Positions 53,528 through 62,334 of a DNA stretch of 64,000 bases are shown here, one piece after another; within the stretch, counting starts at the first letter, position 1, and every line of letters starts with the position of its first letter. This DNA comes from Belliella kenyensis (lineage in GTDB: Bacteria > Bacteroidota > Bacteroidia > Cytophagales > Cyclobacteriaceae), in assembly GCF_022549675.1 (NCBI RefSeq), contig NZ_JAKZGR010000009.1, positions 1 through 64,000 on the forward strand, written 5' to 3'. A program made the translations under genes and the position numbers. The notes under the pieces were generated by a model, which searched no databases, was not told the origin of the DNA, and worked only from the letters and a program-made list of their open reading frames with translations.

Positions 53528-55156
53528 TCAGCTTTTCAAACCTATCTCCTTCCTTATACTCTTCACTGCCAGGAAAATAAGCGCAAAAGAAAGTAGAAAT
53601 AGCACAATAGCAATTCCGGCGAGTACATAGACCTGATCTTGATAATTTTTCCAAGCAAACAATGCCAAAGAAGTCAATGTCACCGTGAACATAAAAAACA
53701 TCGGAATCAAGACAAATGTGGCATTGGTTTTTTGCTTCATCAACCATACTGAAATCGTCAGTAAGGCTAAAGCTGCGAGCAGCTGATTAGCAGATCCAAA
53801 TATCGGCCAGAGGATGCTGAATCCTCCCGATCCCAATAGCAAAACAGCAAGCGTGACAACTACTGAAGTGGATAGATACCTGTTTTGGGCTACCTTTGCC
53901 CCAATGGGATTCTTAATATCTTCAAAATATTCTTGCAGCGTGAATCTTGCTAGTCGGGTACAAGTATCTAAGGTTGTCAGTGCAAATGCAGAGACTGTCA
54001 ATGCCACAAAGCCAATTGCAAAGTCTTCTGAGATGCCCAAGCTTGAAATAATATTGCCTAGGCCATTAGCAAATAAAGGTACAGGGCCTAAAGTTTCTAT
54101 TTTCTCCAAGTACTCTGCTCTTGATAACACAATCACGGCTGCGATGGCGATAATGGCAAGAAAGGATTCTATCAACATCCCTCCAAAACCCACTATTTTG
54201 GCATCACTTTCTTTGTCAAGTTGCTTGGAAGTCGTGCCAGAAGCAACCAGTGAATGGAATCCACTGATAGCGCCACAAGCTATCGTGACAAACAGTACAG
54301 GAAATATGTACCCAAGATTTTCTGAGCTGATATGCACTTCTGAGTCCATGACTATTGCGGGATTTGCTATAACTACACCTACCACTGCAGCGATGATCAG
54401 TCCATAAAGTAAGAAGCTATTCAAGTAATCACGAGGCTGAAGCAACATAGATACAGGTGCCACTGATGCGATAAAAGCATACGCCAAGAGGATATATATC
54501 CACATTTGATAATCTATAGCCATGGGGATTTGCATTCCTAAATAGACAAAATAATACATCAAAGCTATTCCGATTACAGAAATCACTACAAATGCAAGCT
54601 TCTTGTCACCGATCAGTTTGCTTACTATTCCAAATGCTACAGCCAGAAGGATAAATAGCAAAGACGCTGAGGCGACCCCTGGATTACTGACAAAGGTTTT
54701 GGCAATGATATCTGCAAACACACCAATAATCAGGATCAATGTTGAGAAGCTAAAGAGAATGAAAAGTTGCTTTCCTCTATAGCCTATCGTATTTTGGATG
54801 ATGACACCTATGGATTTTCCTTCATTTCTCAAAGAAGCAGCCATGCTTCCTAAGTCGTGCACTGCCCCAAAGAATATGCCGCCCACCAATATCCAAATCA
54901 CTGCGGGGATCCAGCCAAAAGTCAATGCAATGATAGGCCCAACGATTGGGCCTGCCCCAGCGATTGATGCGAAATGATGTCCCAGCACCACAATGGGTTT
55001 GCTTGGGATGTAATCTATGCCGTCTTTTAAGGTATGAGCAGGAGAAGGCTTTTGGTTGTTCAGTCCAAATTTTCTATAAACATACTTGCCATATACAAAA
55101 TAGGCAATCAGTAAGATTGATCCCGAGACTATAAGTAAAGAAAGTGTACTGTTCAT
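53528..55156 (-). CDS. cstA: Carbon starvation protein CstA (short form)
   Basis: A 542-residue inner-membrane peptide or pyruvate transporter. About 15 hydrophobic segments and the CstA marks GHHFASIAGAGPIVGP and GIFFGAVHDLGSMAAS are present. E. coli CstA is near 700 residues; this shorter form lacks part of the C-terminal region, as in many Bacteroidota. No two-component partner lies alongside. The gene faces the toxin-antitoxin pair. Confidence 0.95.
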   Translation of the reverse strand: MNSTLSLLIVSGSILLIAYFVYGKYVYRKFGLNNQKPSPAHTLKDGIDYIPSKPIVVLGHHFASIAGAGPIVGPIIALTFGWIPAVIWILVGGIFFGAVHDLGSMAASLRNEGKSIGVIIQNTIGYRGKQLFILFSFSTLILIIGVFADIIAKTFVSNPGVASASLLFILLAVAFGIVSKLIGDKKLAFVVISVIGIALMYYFVYLGMQIPMAIDYQMWIYILLAYAFIASVAPVSMLLQPRDYLNSFLLYGLIIAAVVGVVIANPAIVMDSEVHISSENLGYIFPVLFVTIACGAISGFHSLVASGTTSKQLDKESDAKIVGFGGMLIESFLAIIAIAAVIVLSRAEYLEKIETLGPVPLFANGLGNIISSLGISEDFAIGFVALTVSAFALTTLDTCTRLARFTLQEYFEDIKNPIGAKVAQNRYLSTSVVVTLAVLLLGSGGFSILWPIFGSANQLLAALALLTISVWLMKQKTNATFVLIPMFFMFTVTLTSLALFAWKNYQDQVYVLAGIAIVLFLLSFALIFLAVKSIRKEIGLKS

Positions 55157-55359
55157 ATAGAAAATGGTGTGATTTAGAATATGAATATCTCCTTTATTTG
55201 GTAATTGTCAAAAGTTCAATAAAATGTTCTTGTGTATTGATTAATTACTTCCAGTTTTAATAATCTTTGATGATAGTTCAATAGGTTGATTTTTAGTAAT
55301 TTAATGATGTTTTGATGTACATACTTGACTTGGGGATTTTATTTAATGGATATTACCTA

Positions 55360-55367
55360 TAAATTTG
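55360..55367 (+). promoter_or_regulatory. -7 element upstream of accD
   Basis: TAAATTTG fits TAnnTTTG and lies 43 bp before the accD start. No exact TTG occurs at the ideal distance; a TTTT at 55337-55340 has a 19-nt spacer. Only the -7 half is well supported. Confidence 0.45.
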
Positions 55368-55410
55368 TAATCCTTGAATTTCATTTTAAGGTGAAAACTT
55401 AAAGAAATAT

Positions 55411-56253
55411 ATGGCTTGGTTTAAAAGAACAGATAAAGGAATAAAGACCTCTACGGAGGAAAAGAAGGATGCTCCTGACGGCTTGTGGTTCAAAACACCA
55501 AAAGGAAATATCATTCATACCAGAGAGCTTAAGCAAAACTCTTATGTATGTCCTGACGATGATTATCATGTCAAAATAGGCTCTAAAGAGTACTTTGAGA
55601 TATTGTTTGATGGTAATAAATTCAAAGAGCTAGATGCAAATATGAAGTCAGGTGATCCATTGAAATTCGTGGATACCAAGCCATACAGCTCAAGAATTGA
55701 TGCTACTATAAGCAAGACTGAACTCAATGATGCAGTCAGATCGGCGGTAGGAAAAATGAATGGGATTGACCTAGTCGTAGCATGTATGGACTTTAATTTT
55801 ATTGGAGGGTCGATGGGTTCTGTGGTAGGAGAGAAGATAGGCAGAGCGATAGACTATTCGTTAAAAGAGAAAATACCATTTTTGATGATTTCCAAATCAG
55901 GTGGAGCCAGAATGATGGAAGCTGGATTCAGCTTGATGCAGATGGCTAAGACTTCTGCCAAGCTAGCTTTGCTAGAAAAAGCAGGGATTCCATACATTTC
56001 ACTTTTGACCGATCCTACTACAGGAGGGGTGACCGCTTCATATGCCATGTTAGGTGATTTTAATATAGCTGAGCCAGGAGCATTGATAGGTTTTGCAGGG
56101 CCAAGAGTGATTAGAGAAACTATCGGTAAAGATTTACCAAAAGGATTCCAAAGTTCTGAATTTGTACTTGAACATGGATTTTTGGATTTTATCATCGATA
56201 GGAGGCAGTTGAAGAACAGATTGACTACTTTGCTAAACCTCTTGAACAACTAA
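55411..56253 (+). CDS. accD: Acetyl-CoA carboxylase carboxyltransferase subunit beta, zinc ribbon lost
   Basis: The beta half of the carboxyltransferase that makes malonyl-CoA for fatty-acid synthesis; AccA is not in this window. The 280-residue protein keeps the crotonase fold: [38 protein letters not shown] and [18 protein letters not shown]. The N-terminal zinc ribbon, normally CxxC...CxxC, is degenerate: only Cys47 remains of the four, the partner of Cys47 is Asp50, and the first pair is replaced by KTPKGN (28-33). From memory, AccD proteins of related Cytophagales share this loss. Confidence 0.95.
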   Translation: MAWFKRTDKGIKTSTEEKKDAPDGLWFKTPKGNIIHTRELKQNSYVCPDDDYHVKIGSKEYFEILFDGNKFKELDANMKSGDPLKFVDTKPYSSRIDATISKTELNDAVRSAVGKMNGIDLVVACMDFNFIGGSMGSVVGEKIGRAIDYSLKEKIPFLMISKSGGARMMEAGFSLMQMAKTSAKLALLEKAGIPYISLLTDPTTGGVTASYAMLGDFNIAEPGALIGFAGPRVIRETIGKDLPKGFQSSEFVLEHGFLDFIIDRRQLKNRLTTLLNLLNN

Positions 56254-56331
56254 TCAGTTGTACCTATAGCTAAATACCAGATAAATAGTCAAAATTCGTT
56301 ACGAATATGGTCGATTTTATCTATTAATAAA

Positions 56332-56339
56332 TATATTTG
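56332..56339 (+). promoter_or_regulatory. -7 element upstream of nqrF
   Basis: TATATTTG fits TAnnTTTG. It lies 58 bp upstream of the nqrF ATG, and no clear -33 TTG was found. It suggests that nqrF is transcribed separately from accD. Confidence 0.45.
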
Positions 56340-56397
56340 TATTCCCTAAGTGGGTCTGAAATACTGAAAAATAAAAAAGTAAAAATCAATCTAATAA

Positions 56398-57702
56398 ATG
56401 GGTTCAGTAATTATTACCTCGATAGTAGCATTTACTTTGATTATTCTGCTACTCGTTTTTATCCTTTTGTTTGCTCAGTCTAAGCTGGTTTCATCTGGAG
56501 ATGTGAAGATCATCATCAATGGTGATGAGAGCAATCCTATTGTGACTTCAGCAGGTTCGACCTTGTTGAACACCTTGAGTAACAAAAAAATCTTCTTGCC
56601 ATCAGCTTGTGGTGGTGGAGGTACTTGCGCCATGTGTAAGTGTGTGATCGAAGACGGTGGTGGTGAAGTTCTTCCAACAGAAGAAGGTCACTTGAGCAGA
56701 GCTGAGAAGCAAGGAAAGGTCAGACTTTCTTGCCAGGTCAAAGTAAAACAAGACATGAAAATCAGAGTTCCAGAAGAAATTTTTGGAATTAAGAAGTGGG
56801 AATGCGAAGTTATTTCCAACTACAACGTGTCTACATTTATCAAAGAATTTAAAGTAAAACTTCCAGAGGGTGAGACTCTTGATTTCGAATCTGGTGGTTA
56901 TATTCAGATAGATGTTCCATCTGTCACAGTGAATTTCAAGGATATGGATATCACTCCACATCCAGAGTTGGGTCACCCAGCTGACGTTTATCAAAGCGAC
57001 TGGGATAAATTCGGTCTATGGGACTTGGTAATGAAAAATGATGAGGAGCTATTCAGAGCTTACTCCATGGCCAACCACCCTGCTGAAGGTAACATCGTGA
57101 TGCTTACTATTAGGATTGCTACTCCACCGTGGGATCGTGCAAATAACAAATGGATGGATGTAAATCCTGGTGTTTGCTCTTCTTATGTATTCTCTAAGAA
57201 GCCAGGTGACAAAGTAACTATTTCAGGGCCTTATGGGGAATTCCACATCAATCCTACAAATAGAGAGATGATTTATATCGGTGGTGGTGCTGGGATGGCT
57301 CCTTTGAGATCTCATATCTTCCACTTGTTCCACACAGAGAAATCTGACAGAAAGGTGTCTTACTGGTATGGTGGTAGATCTAAGAAGGAATTGTTCTACG
57401 TGCCTCATTTCAGAGCGATTGAAGAAGATTTCCCTAATTTCGCCTTCCACATTGGTCTTTCTGAGCCACTTCCTGAAGATAACTGGAAGGTTAAAAAGTC
57501 GCTTGAGGACAAAGAAGGTGATGGTTATGTAGGATTTATACACCAAGTATTGTATGATAACTACCTGAAAGATCACCCTGAGCCAGACGAGGTTGAATTC
57601 TACTTATGTGGTCCTCCATTGATGAACGCAGCAGTATTGAAGTTGCTAGATGATATGGGTGTTCCTCAAGAGAATATCAGATTCGATGACTTCGGAGGAT
57701 AA
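56398..57702 (+). CDS. nqrF: Na+-translocating NADH:quinone reductase subunit F
   Basis: The NADH-oxidising subunit of the Na+-NQR complex. The 434 residues carry an N-terminal membrane anchor (~5-27) and a 2Fe-2S ferredoxin domain with Cys71-x5-Cys77-x2-Cys80 and Cys112. The FAD domain (RAYSMANHP) and NADH domain ([23 protein letters not shown]) follow. No other nqr subunit is in this window, so the gene is separated from nqrA-E, unlike the usual six-gene operon. A terminator follows at 57712. Confidence 0.97.
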   Translation: MGSVIITSIVAFTLIILLLVFILLFAQSKLVSSGDVKIIINGDESNPIVTSAGSTLLNTLSNKKIFLPSACGGGGTCAMCKCVIEDGGGEVLPTEEGHLSRAEKQGKVRLSCQVKVKQDMKIRVPEEIFGIKKWECEVISNYNVSTFIKEFKVKLPEGETLDFESGGYIQIDVPSVTVNFKDMDITPHPELGHPADVYQSDWDKFGLWDLVMKNDEELFRAYSMANHPAEGNIVMLTIRIATPPWDRANNKWMDVNPGVCSSYVFSKKPGDKVTISGPYGEFHINPTNREMIYIGGGAGMAPLRSHIFHLFHTEKSDRKVSYWYGGRSKKELFYVPHFRAIEEDFPNFAFHIGLSEPLPEDNWKVKKSLEDKEGDGYVGFIHQVLYDNYLKDHPEPDEVEFYLCGPPLMNAAVLKLLDDMGVPQENIRFDDFGG

Positions 57703-57711
57703 TATAAATTG

Positions 57712-57738
57712 AGTCCCGCTTTTGCGGGACTTTTTTAT
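57712..57738 (+). terminator. Terminator after nqrF
   Basis: AGTCCCGC (57712-57719) and GCGGGACT (57724-57731) form a perfect 8-bp stem with a TTTT loop, followed by TTTTTT. Confidence 0.93.
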
Positions 57739-57763
57739 TTCCCTCTCATTTTTTTGACTATTT

Positions 57764-57779
57764 TTGGGTTGAGCTATCT
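57764..57779. repeat. 16-bp match to the left-end tandem repeat
   Basis: TTGGGTTGAGCTATCT is identical to positions 70-85 of repeat copy 1. The similarity does not extend far on either side. Confidence 0.5.
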
Positions 57780-57887
57780 ATTAATTATGGAATCAGGTGG
57801 CACTTGTGCGTACAAGTCAAATAGCTATTCTGAGAACATTACCAGATAAATAATTGATTCCATTAGACCTTTGAGTATAATATACCT

Positions 57888-59039
57888 ATGAATATCAAGT
57901 CATTCTTTGATCCAGTTCCCGAAGAAATCACCAATCAAAAATTTGCTCACAATTCTTTCTTTAATTTTATACACTATCATGGTGAAGTCTTTCCTGATAT
58001 CAAAGGTGTACAGCTTGCTATCATTGGATTGAAAGAAAAGCGTGGTATGAAAAATGCCAATACCCTTGAGCAAGGAAGTGCTGAAATCAGGGAAAAGTTG
58101 TACCACCTCAAAAAAGGCGAAGGCTTGTATAAAGTGGTCGATTTGGGTGATTTGAAATCTGGAGAAACAATCGATGAGTCTATAAGTATTATTAGTGCAG
58201 TTGGAGAGTTTTTGATTAAACGTCAAGTCCTCCCGATTTTTATAGGCGGAACTCATGATTTAGACTATGGTCAATACCTCGCTTATCAAAATATGAAAAA
58301 ACTAGTAAGTATGGTGACTGTAGATGCTAAAATCGATATGGATGAAGACGGGTTGCCTTGTGAAAACCACATACAGAATATTATACTACATCAGCCCAAT
58401 TTTCTTTTTAATTATACTCATTTGGCTTATCAAAGCTTTTTAGTAGATAAAGATTTGATCAATGTGATGGAAAAGCTCTATTTTGATCATATTCGATTAG
58501 GGGCATTAAGAAGTAACTTTAAGGAAATAGAACCACTTATTCGAAATGCTGACTTATTGAGTTTTGATGTATCAGCGATTCACACAGCTGATGCTCCAGG
58601 AGCTGCAGATGGTCAGCCATTCGGTCTGACAGGCGATGAAGCTTGCCAAATATGTAGATTTGCAGGGATGAATGAGAAGTTGAGTTCATTTGGGATCTAT
58701 GGTTATCAGCCATATTATGATGATCCAAGGCACAAGACAGCTTCTGTGATAGCAACGATGATCTGGTACTTCATAGAGGGGTTTTATGATAGAAAAGATA
58801 GTCTGAGCTTCAAAAGCAATGATTACATTAAATATACCGTCTCACTAGATGCAAATCCGTCCTTGATTATTTTTTATAAAAGTAAAAGAAGTGAAAAATG
58901 GTGGATGGAAATACCTCAAAATGATAACGATAGATTTGAACGTACTACTATCATACCTTGCAGCTATCAAGATTATCAAATGGCTCAATCTGGTGAAATT
59001 CCTGAGCGCTGGATCAATGCTCAGTTGAAGTTGTTTTGA
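57888..59039 (+). CDS. Arginase-fold protein (formimidoylglutamase-like) with altered metal site
   Basis: A 383-residue member of the ureohydrolase superfamily. The core (~40-310) keeps GGTHDLDYG with His123, and parts of two metal loops. The canonical DAHxD is DAKID here (Asp146, Lys148, Asp150), and SxDxDxxDP is SFDVSAIHTADAPG (Asp227, Ser229), so two of six Mn2+ ligands are replaced. It may bind one metal or none. The C-terminal ~75 residues (after YIKYTVSLD) are an addition. I recall similar proteins in Bacteroidota annotated as formimidoylglutamase; no other hut gene is present. It is followed by a cytochrome-b5-like gene. Confidence 0.83.
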   Translation: MNIKSFFDPVPEEITNQKFAHNSFFNFIHYHGEVFPDIKGVQLAIIGLKEKRGMKNANTLEQGSAEIREKLYHLKKGEGLYKVVDLGDLKSGETIDESISIISAVGEFLIKRQVLPIFIGGTHDLDYGQYLAYQNMKKLVSMVTVDAKIDMDEDGLPCENHIQNIILHQPNFLFNYTHLAYQSFLVDKDLINVMEKLYFDHIRLGALRSNFKEIEPLIRNADLLSFDVSAIHTADAPGAADGQPFGLTGDEACQICRFAGMNEKLSSFGIYGYQPYYDDPRHKTASVIATMIWYFIEGFYDRKDSLSFKSNDYIKYTVSLDANPSLIIFYKSKRSEKWWMEIPQNDNDRFERTTIIPCSYQDYQMAQSGEIPERWINAQLKLF

Positions 59040-59272
59040 TGATGAAGTCTTACACTAAACAGCAGCTTGCATTGAGAAACGGGCAGGATAAACCCGAAAT
59101 CTGGGTTGCATATAAGGGGAAAATCTATGACTTAAGCGAATCGAGACTTTGGAAAAATGGCAAACATTATGAACATTGGGCTGGACAAGATCTTACAGAT
59201 GAGCTTGTTGATGCGCCACACACTGAAGCCGTTTTTGGTAAATTTTCTACGATTGGAATTTTAATAAATTAA
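59039..59272 (+). CDS. Cytochrome b5-like heme/steroid-binding domain protein
   Basis: A small cytoplasmic protein of 77 residues. The pattern YTKQQLALRNGQDKPEIWVAY (two motifs), IYDLSESRLWKNGKHYEHWA and HTEAVF matches the cytochrome b5-like heme-binding domain, with candidate His ligands in GKHYEHWAG and PHTEAV. ATG at 59039 overlaps the previous stop by one base (TGATG); a second ATG follows at once. Partner unknown. It starts 3 nt from the sugar kinase gene. Confidence 0.85.
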   Translation: MMKSYTKQQLALRNGQDKPEIWVAYKGKIYDLSESRLWKNGKHYEHWAGQDLTDELVDAPHTEAVFGKFSTIGILIN

Positions 59273-59274
59273 AC

Positions 59275-60120
59275 ATGATATTAATAGCAGACAGTGGTTC
59301 CAGCAAAACTGATTGGAGAATTATAGATATTGAAGGAAATATTTCACAGCACAGAACGGTGGGATTTAATCCTACTTATCAGACTGAACATGAAATGCTA
59401 TCTATTTTGGAAAGTGATGAAGTGTTGTCTGCGATGACTGCCGATGTCAAAATGATATATTATTACGGAGCGGGTTGTTCAAGTGATAAGATGAAGCATC
59501 AAGTACAATTGTCGCTTTCTGGTGTATTTCCAAATGCTGAAATTGAAGTTGATCATGACCTTTTGGCAGCTGCTCGAGCCACGGCGGGTGACGAGCCAGG
59601 GATAGTTTCTATACTAGGTACAGGTTCAAATAGTTGCTATTATGATGGATATGATATAGCTGTTTCCATGTATGCCCCTGGCTTTATTTTGGGCGATGAA
59701 GGAGGAGGGTCTTATGTAGGCAAGCAATTTTTGAAAGATTTCATCCATGATGAAATTCCTCCTCATATAATGAAATTAGCCATAGAAGAGTTAAACCTAG
59801 ATTATGACGAAATCATTGATAGAGTTTACAAGCATGCATTTCCAGGAAGGTACATGGCCAGTTTTTGTAGATTTATAACCAAGTATCATTCCGATCCATA
59901 TTGTTATAAGCTTTATTATGATGCTTTTCAAGATTTTTTCAAAACCTATGTTATGAAATTTCCGGACTATGAATCAAAGAAGATATTTTTTGTGGGGTCT
60001 ATTGCGTTCTATAATAGTGATATACTCCGACAAGCAGCGGCTGATCTTGGTCTTAATGTGAACATGATACTCGAAGGCCCTATAGCTGGTCTTACTTTAT
60101 ACCATAAAAGCAAACTATGA
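59275..60120 (+). CDS. BadF/BadG-type amino-sugar kinase (MurK-like)
   Basis: A 281-residue ASKHA-fold kinase. The phosphate-1 motif DSGSSKTDWR (6-15), the central LGTGSNSCYY, and GFILGDEGGGSYVGKQFL match the N-acetylglucosamine kinase group. Clostridium MurK, of this family, phosphorylates MurNAc and GlcNAc and is encoded beside MurQ. The 4-nt overlap (ATGA) with murQ here suggests the same job: making MurNAc-6-phosphate for MurQ. Specificity is an inference from context. Confidence 0.88.
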   Translation: MILIADSGSSKTDWRIIDIEGNISQHRTVGFNPTYQTEHEMLSILESDEVLSAMTADVKMIYYYGAGCSSDKMKHQVQLSLSGVFPNAEIEVDHDLLAAARATAGDEPGIVSILGTGSNSCYYDGYDIAVSMYAPGFILGDEGGGSYVGKQFLKDFIHDEIPPHIMKLAIEELNLDYDEIIDRVYKHAFPGRYMASFCRFITKYHSDPYCYKLYYDAFQDFFKTYVMKFPDYESKKIFFVGSIAFYNSDILRQAAADLGLNVNMILEGPIAGLTLYHKSKL

Positions 60121-60923
60121 GTACTACCGAAAGTAATTCGCTCTATGACCACTTGGAATTAGCAGATACCCGCACAATTTTAAGAAATATCAATCAAGAG
60201 GACGCCAAGGTTGCTCTTGCTGTAGAGAAGGTATTGCCTCAAATTGAGTATTTGGTAGAAGAAATTGTCCCAAGAATGCAAAACGGAGGGAGATTGTTTT
60301 ACATCGGTGCAGGTACAAGTGGTAGACTAGGTATTCTGGACGCCTCCGAGTGTCCACCTACTTTTGGTGTGTCGCATGATCTAGTAGTGGGAATCATTGC
60401 TGGCGGAGACAAGGCCATTCGTAAAGCTGTAGAAAATGCTGAAGATGATGCAAATCAAGCTTGGATAGATATTCAATCATTTGGATTCAATGAACAAGAT
60501 ACTGTAATCGGTATCGCAGCATCTGGTACTACTCCATATGTTTTAGGAGGAGTAAAAGCTGCCCGAGAAGAAGGACTTTTGACAGGTTGTATTACCTGTA
60601 ATGCAAATTCTCCATTGGCTTCAGAAGTAAAGATCGCTATCGAAGTAGTAGTAGGGCCTGAATTTATCACAGGAAGTACACGGATGAAAGCAGGGACAGC
60701 TCAAAAGCTAGTACTAAACATGATTTCTACTACAGTGATGATCAAGTTAGGTAGGATAAAAGGTAATAAAATGGTGGATATGCAACTTTCAAACGAGAAG
60801 TTAATAAAGAGAGGTGTGAGAATGATCATGGAAGCCACTGATCTTCAAGAGGCTGAAGCTAAAGAATACTTACTGAAACTCGGTTCCGTAAGATCGGCTG
60901 TAGAAGCTTTTTATCAAAAATAA
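60117..60923 (+). CDS. murQ: N-acetylmuramic acid 6-phosphate etherase
   Basis: Cleaves the lactyl ether of MurNAc-6-phosphate to GlcNAc-6-phosphate, recycling peptidoglycan sugars. The 268-residue SIS-fold protein has FYIGAGTSGRLGILDASECP (41-75 region) and the C-terminal EFITGSTRMKAGTAQK. It is about 30 residues shorter than the E. coli enzyme, mainly at the C-terminus. No MurP PTS transporter is nearby, so substrate must enter as free sugar or come from turnover. Confidence 0.95.
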   Translation: MSTTESNSLYDHLELADTRTILRNINQEDAKVALAVEKVLPQIEYLVEEIVPRMQNGGRLFYIGAGTSGRLGILDASECPPTFGVSHDLVVGIIAGGDKAIRKAVENAEDDANQAWIDIQSFGFNEQDTVIGIAASGTTPYVLGGVKAAREEGLLTGCITCNANSPLASEVKIAIEVVVGPEFITGSTRMKAGTAQKLVLNMISTTVMIKLGRIKGNKMVDMQLSNEKLIKRGVRMIMEATDLQEAEAKEYLLKLGSVRSAVEAFYQK

Positions 60924-60927
60924 TACT

Positions 60928-60935
60928 TACCTTTG
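60928..60935 (+). promoter_or_regulatory. -7 element for the pseudouridine synthase gene
   Basis: TACCTTTG matches TAnnTTTG. The predicted start point is near 60942, giving a leader of about 60 nt. The -33 region has only a T-run. Confidence 0.6.
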
Positions 60936-60945
60936 CATCCCGCAT

Positions 60946-60977
60946 AAAAAAGGTGGTTCAATAGTTGCCTTTTTTAT
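60946..60977 (+). terminator. Possible terminator or attenuator in the rluB leader
   Basis: AAAAAAGG and CCTTTTTT pair around a 14-nt interior (TGGTTCAATAGTTG). It may end murQ transcripts. It lies after the predicted rluB start point, so it could also attenuate that gene. Confidence 0.5.
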
Positions 60978-61004
60978 TGCTTCCATTAATAAAATACAGC
61001 AGAG

Positions 61005-62255
61005 ATGCTGAATGACATGAAAAAAGATAACAATAGAAAGCAGGATTCACAGCGTGGATCTCAAAAGCGACAAGCAGGGAAAGGTGAATATTCGCCAAAT
61101 CCTAGAAATGAAAGAGGAGGGAGGATAAATAAATCAACCTCTCCGGAAAGAGGAACTGACCAAGAGAACAGGTGGTCTACACGTAAAGAGAATAGCAAGA
61201 AATCAGAAAGCTCTTCTGAAAAAAGAGGATTTAGCCTGGAGGGGCATCCAAAGAAAAAGTATACCCCAAAAACAGATTCTGGTAAATTCAATCCAAAAGG
61301 AAAGCAAGACACATCCTCAAGAGGGAGACGCGAAGATCAACCCAAGGATGGCGAGTTCAAGACGGTGTATAAAGGTAGAGGCAAGGATGAAAGACCTGTT
61401 TTTGAGACCATAAAAAAAACAGACAAATCATCTCAAGGATCCAAAAAGAAGTTTATCAAGGTCTTACCTGCTGAGCTTCCCAAAGAACCAAGGCCAGAGT
61501 ATAACTTTGATACATTAGAGAAGAAGCTGAACAAATCCAAAAAGGATGAATCTATCAGATTGAACAAATATATCTCCAATGCAGGTATTTGCTCACGAAG
61601 AGAAGCGGATAATTTGATTCAAAACGGGGAAATTAGAGTTAATGGTGAGATAGTAACTGAGCTAGGCTATAAAGTAGCTATAGGAGATTCAGTTACCTAC
61701 AAAAGCAAAAGAATCAATCCTGAAAAACCAGTATATGTCTTGTTGAATAAGCCTAAGGATTTCATCACTACTACAGATGATCCCATGGAGCGGAAAACAG
61801 TAATGCAATTGGTCTCTAATGCCTGCAAGGAAAGGATATTTCCAGTAGGAAGGTTGGATAGAAATACGACAGGTTTGCTTTTATTTACTAATGATGGCGA
61901 TCTAGCCGCCAAGCTCTCTCATCCATCAAATCAAATCAAAAAGATCTATCAAGTAACTTTGGATAAGCCGCTTACAAAAGGAGATGAAGAGGTTATTATG
62001 GAAGGCTTTGATTTAGAGGATGGTCCTGTCAAAGTGAACGATATGCAAGTGCTGTCAAAAGACAGAACGATATTAGGGTTGGAAATCCACATTGGTAGAA
62101 ACAGAATTGTACGAAGAATCTTTGCACATTTTGGCTATGAAGTGATTGCACTTGATAGGGTGATGTATGCGGGATTGGATAAAAAAGATCTCACAAGAGG
62201 TCATTACAGATTTCTCACAGAAAAAGAAGTAATCAACCTCAAATATTTCAAATAA
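61005..62255 (+). CDS. rluB: Large-subunit rRNA pseudouridine synthase (RluB-type)
   Basis: A 416-residue enzyme that makes pseudouridine in 23S rRNA. The first ~180 residues are a disordered, Lys/Arg/Ser/Gly-rich extension. The S4 RNA-binding domain (~183-230, RLNKYISNAGICSRREADNL) and the RsuA-family catalytic domain follow (GRLDRNTTGLLLF with catalytic Asp285, and HIGRNRIVRRIF). An alternative ATG lies at 61017. RluB versus RluE/F cannot be settled by motif alone. Confidence 0.9.
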   Translation: MLNDMKKDNNRKQDSQRGSQKRQAGKGEYSPNPRNERGGRINKSTSPERGTDQENRWSTRKENSKKSESSSEKRGFSLEGHPKKKYTPKTDSGKFNPKGKQDTSSRGRREDQPKDGEFKTVYKGRGKDERPVFETIKKTDKSSQGSKKKFIKVLPAELPKEPRPEYNFDTLEKKLNKSKKDESIRLNKYISNAGICSRREADNLIQNGEIRVNGEIVTELGYKVAIGDSVTYKSKRINPEKPVYVLLNKPKDFITTTDDPMERKTVMQLVSNACKERIFPVGRLDRNTTGLLLFTNDGDLAAKLSHPSNQIKKIYQVTLDKPLTKGDEEVIMEGFDLEDGPVKVNDMQVLSKDRTILGLEIHIGRNRIVRRIFAHFGYEVIALDRVMYAGLDKKDLTRGHYRFLTEKEVINLKYFK

Positions 62256-62261
62256 TAGAAA

Positions 62262-62293
62262 AGGCTTCCTAGAAATAGGAAGCCTCTTTTTTG
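62262..62293 (+). terminator. Terminator after rluB
   Basis: AGGCTTCCTA (62262-62271) and TAGGAAGCCT (62276-62285) form a perfect 10-bp stem with GAAA tetraloop, followed by CTTTTTTT. Confidence 0.95.
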
Positions 62294-62334
62294 AGTTGTT
62301 TGAATTTTCACCTTTTGGTGATATTTTGATATTA

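Noticed and set aside
53442-53747. 101-codon minus-strand ORF at the end of cstA
   Set aside because: It overlaps the cstA 3' end in another frame and carries no recognisable domain.
53814-54407. 197-codon plus-strand ORF inside cstA
   Set aside because: It is antisense to conserved CstA membrane segments and has no support of its own.
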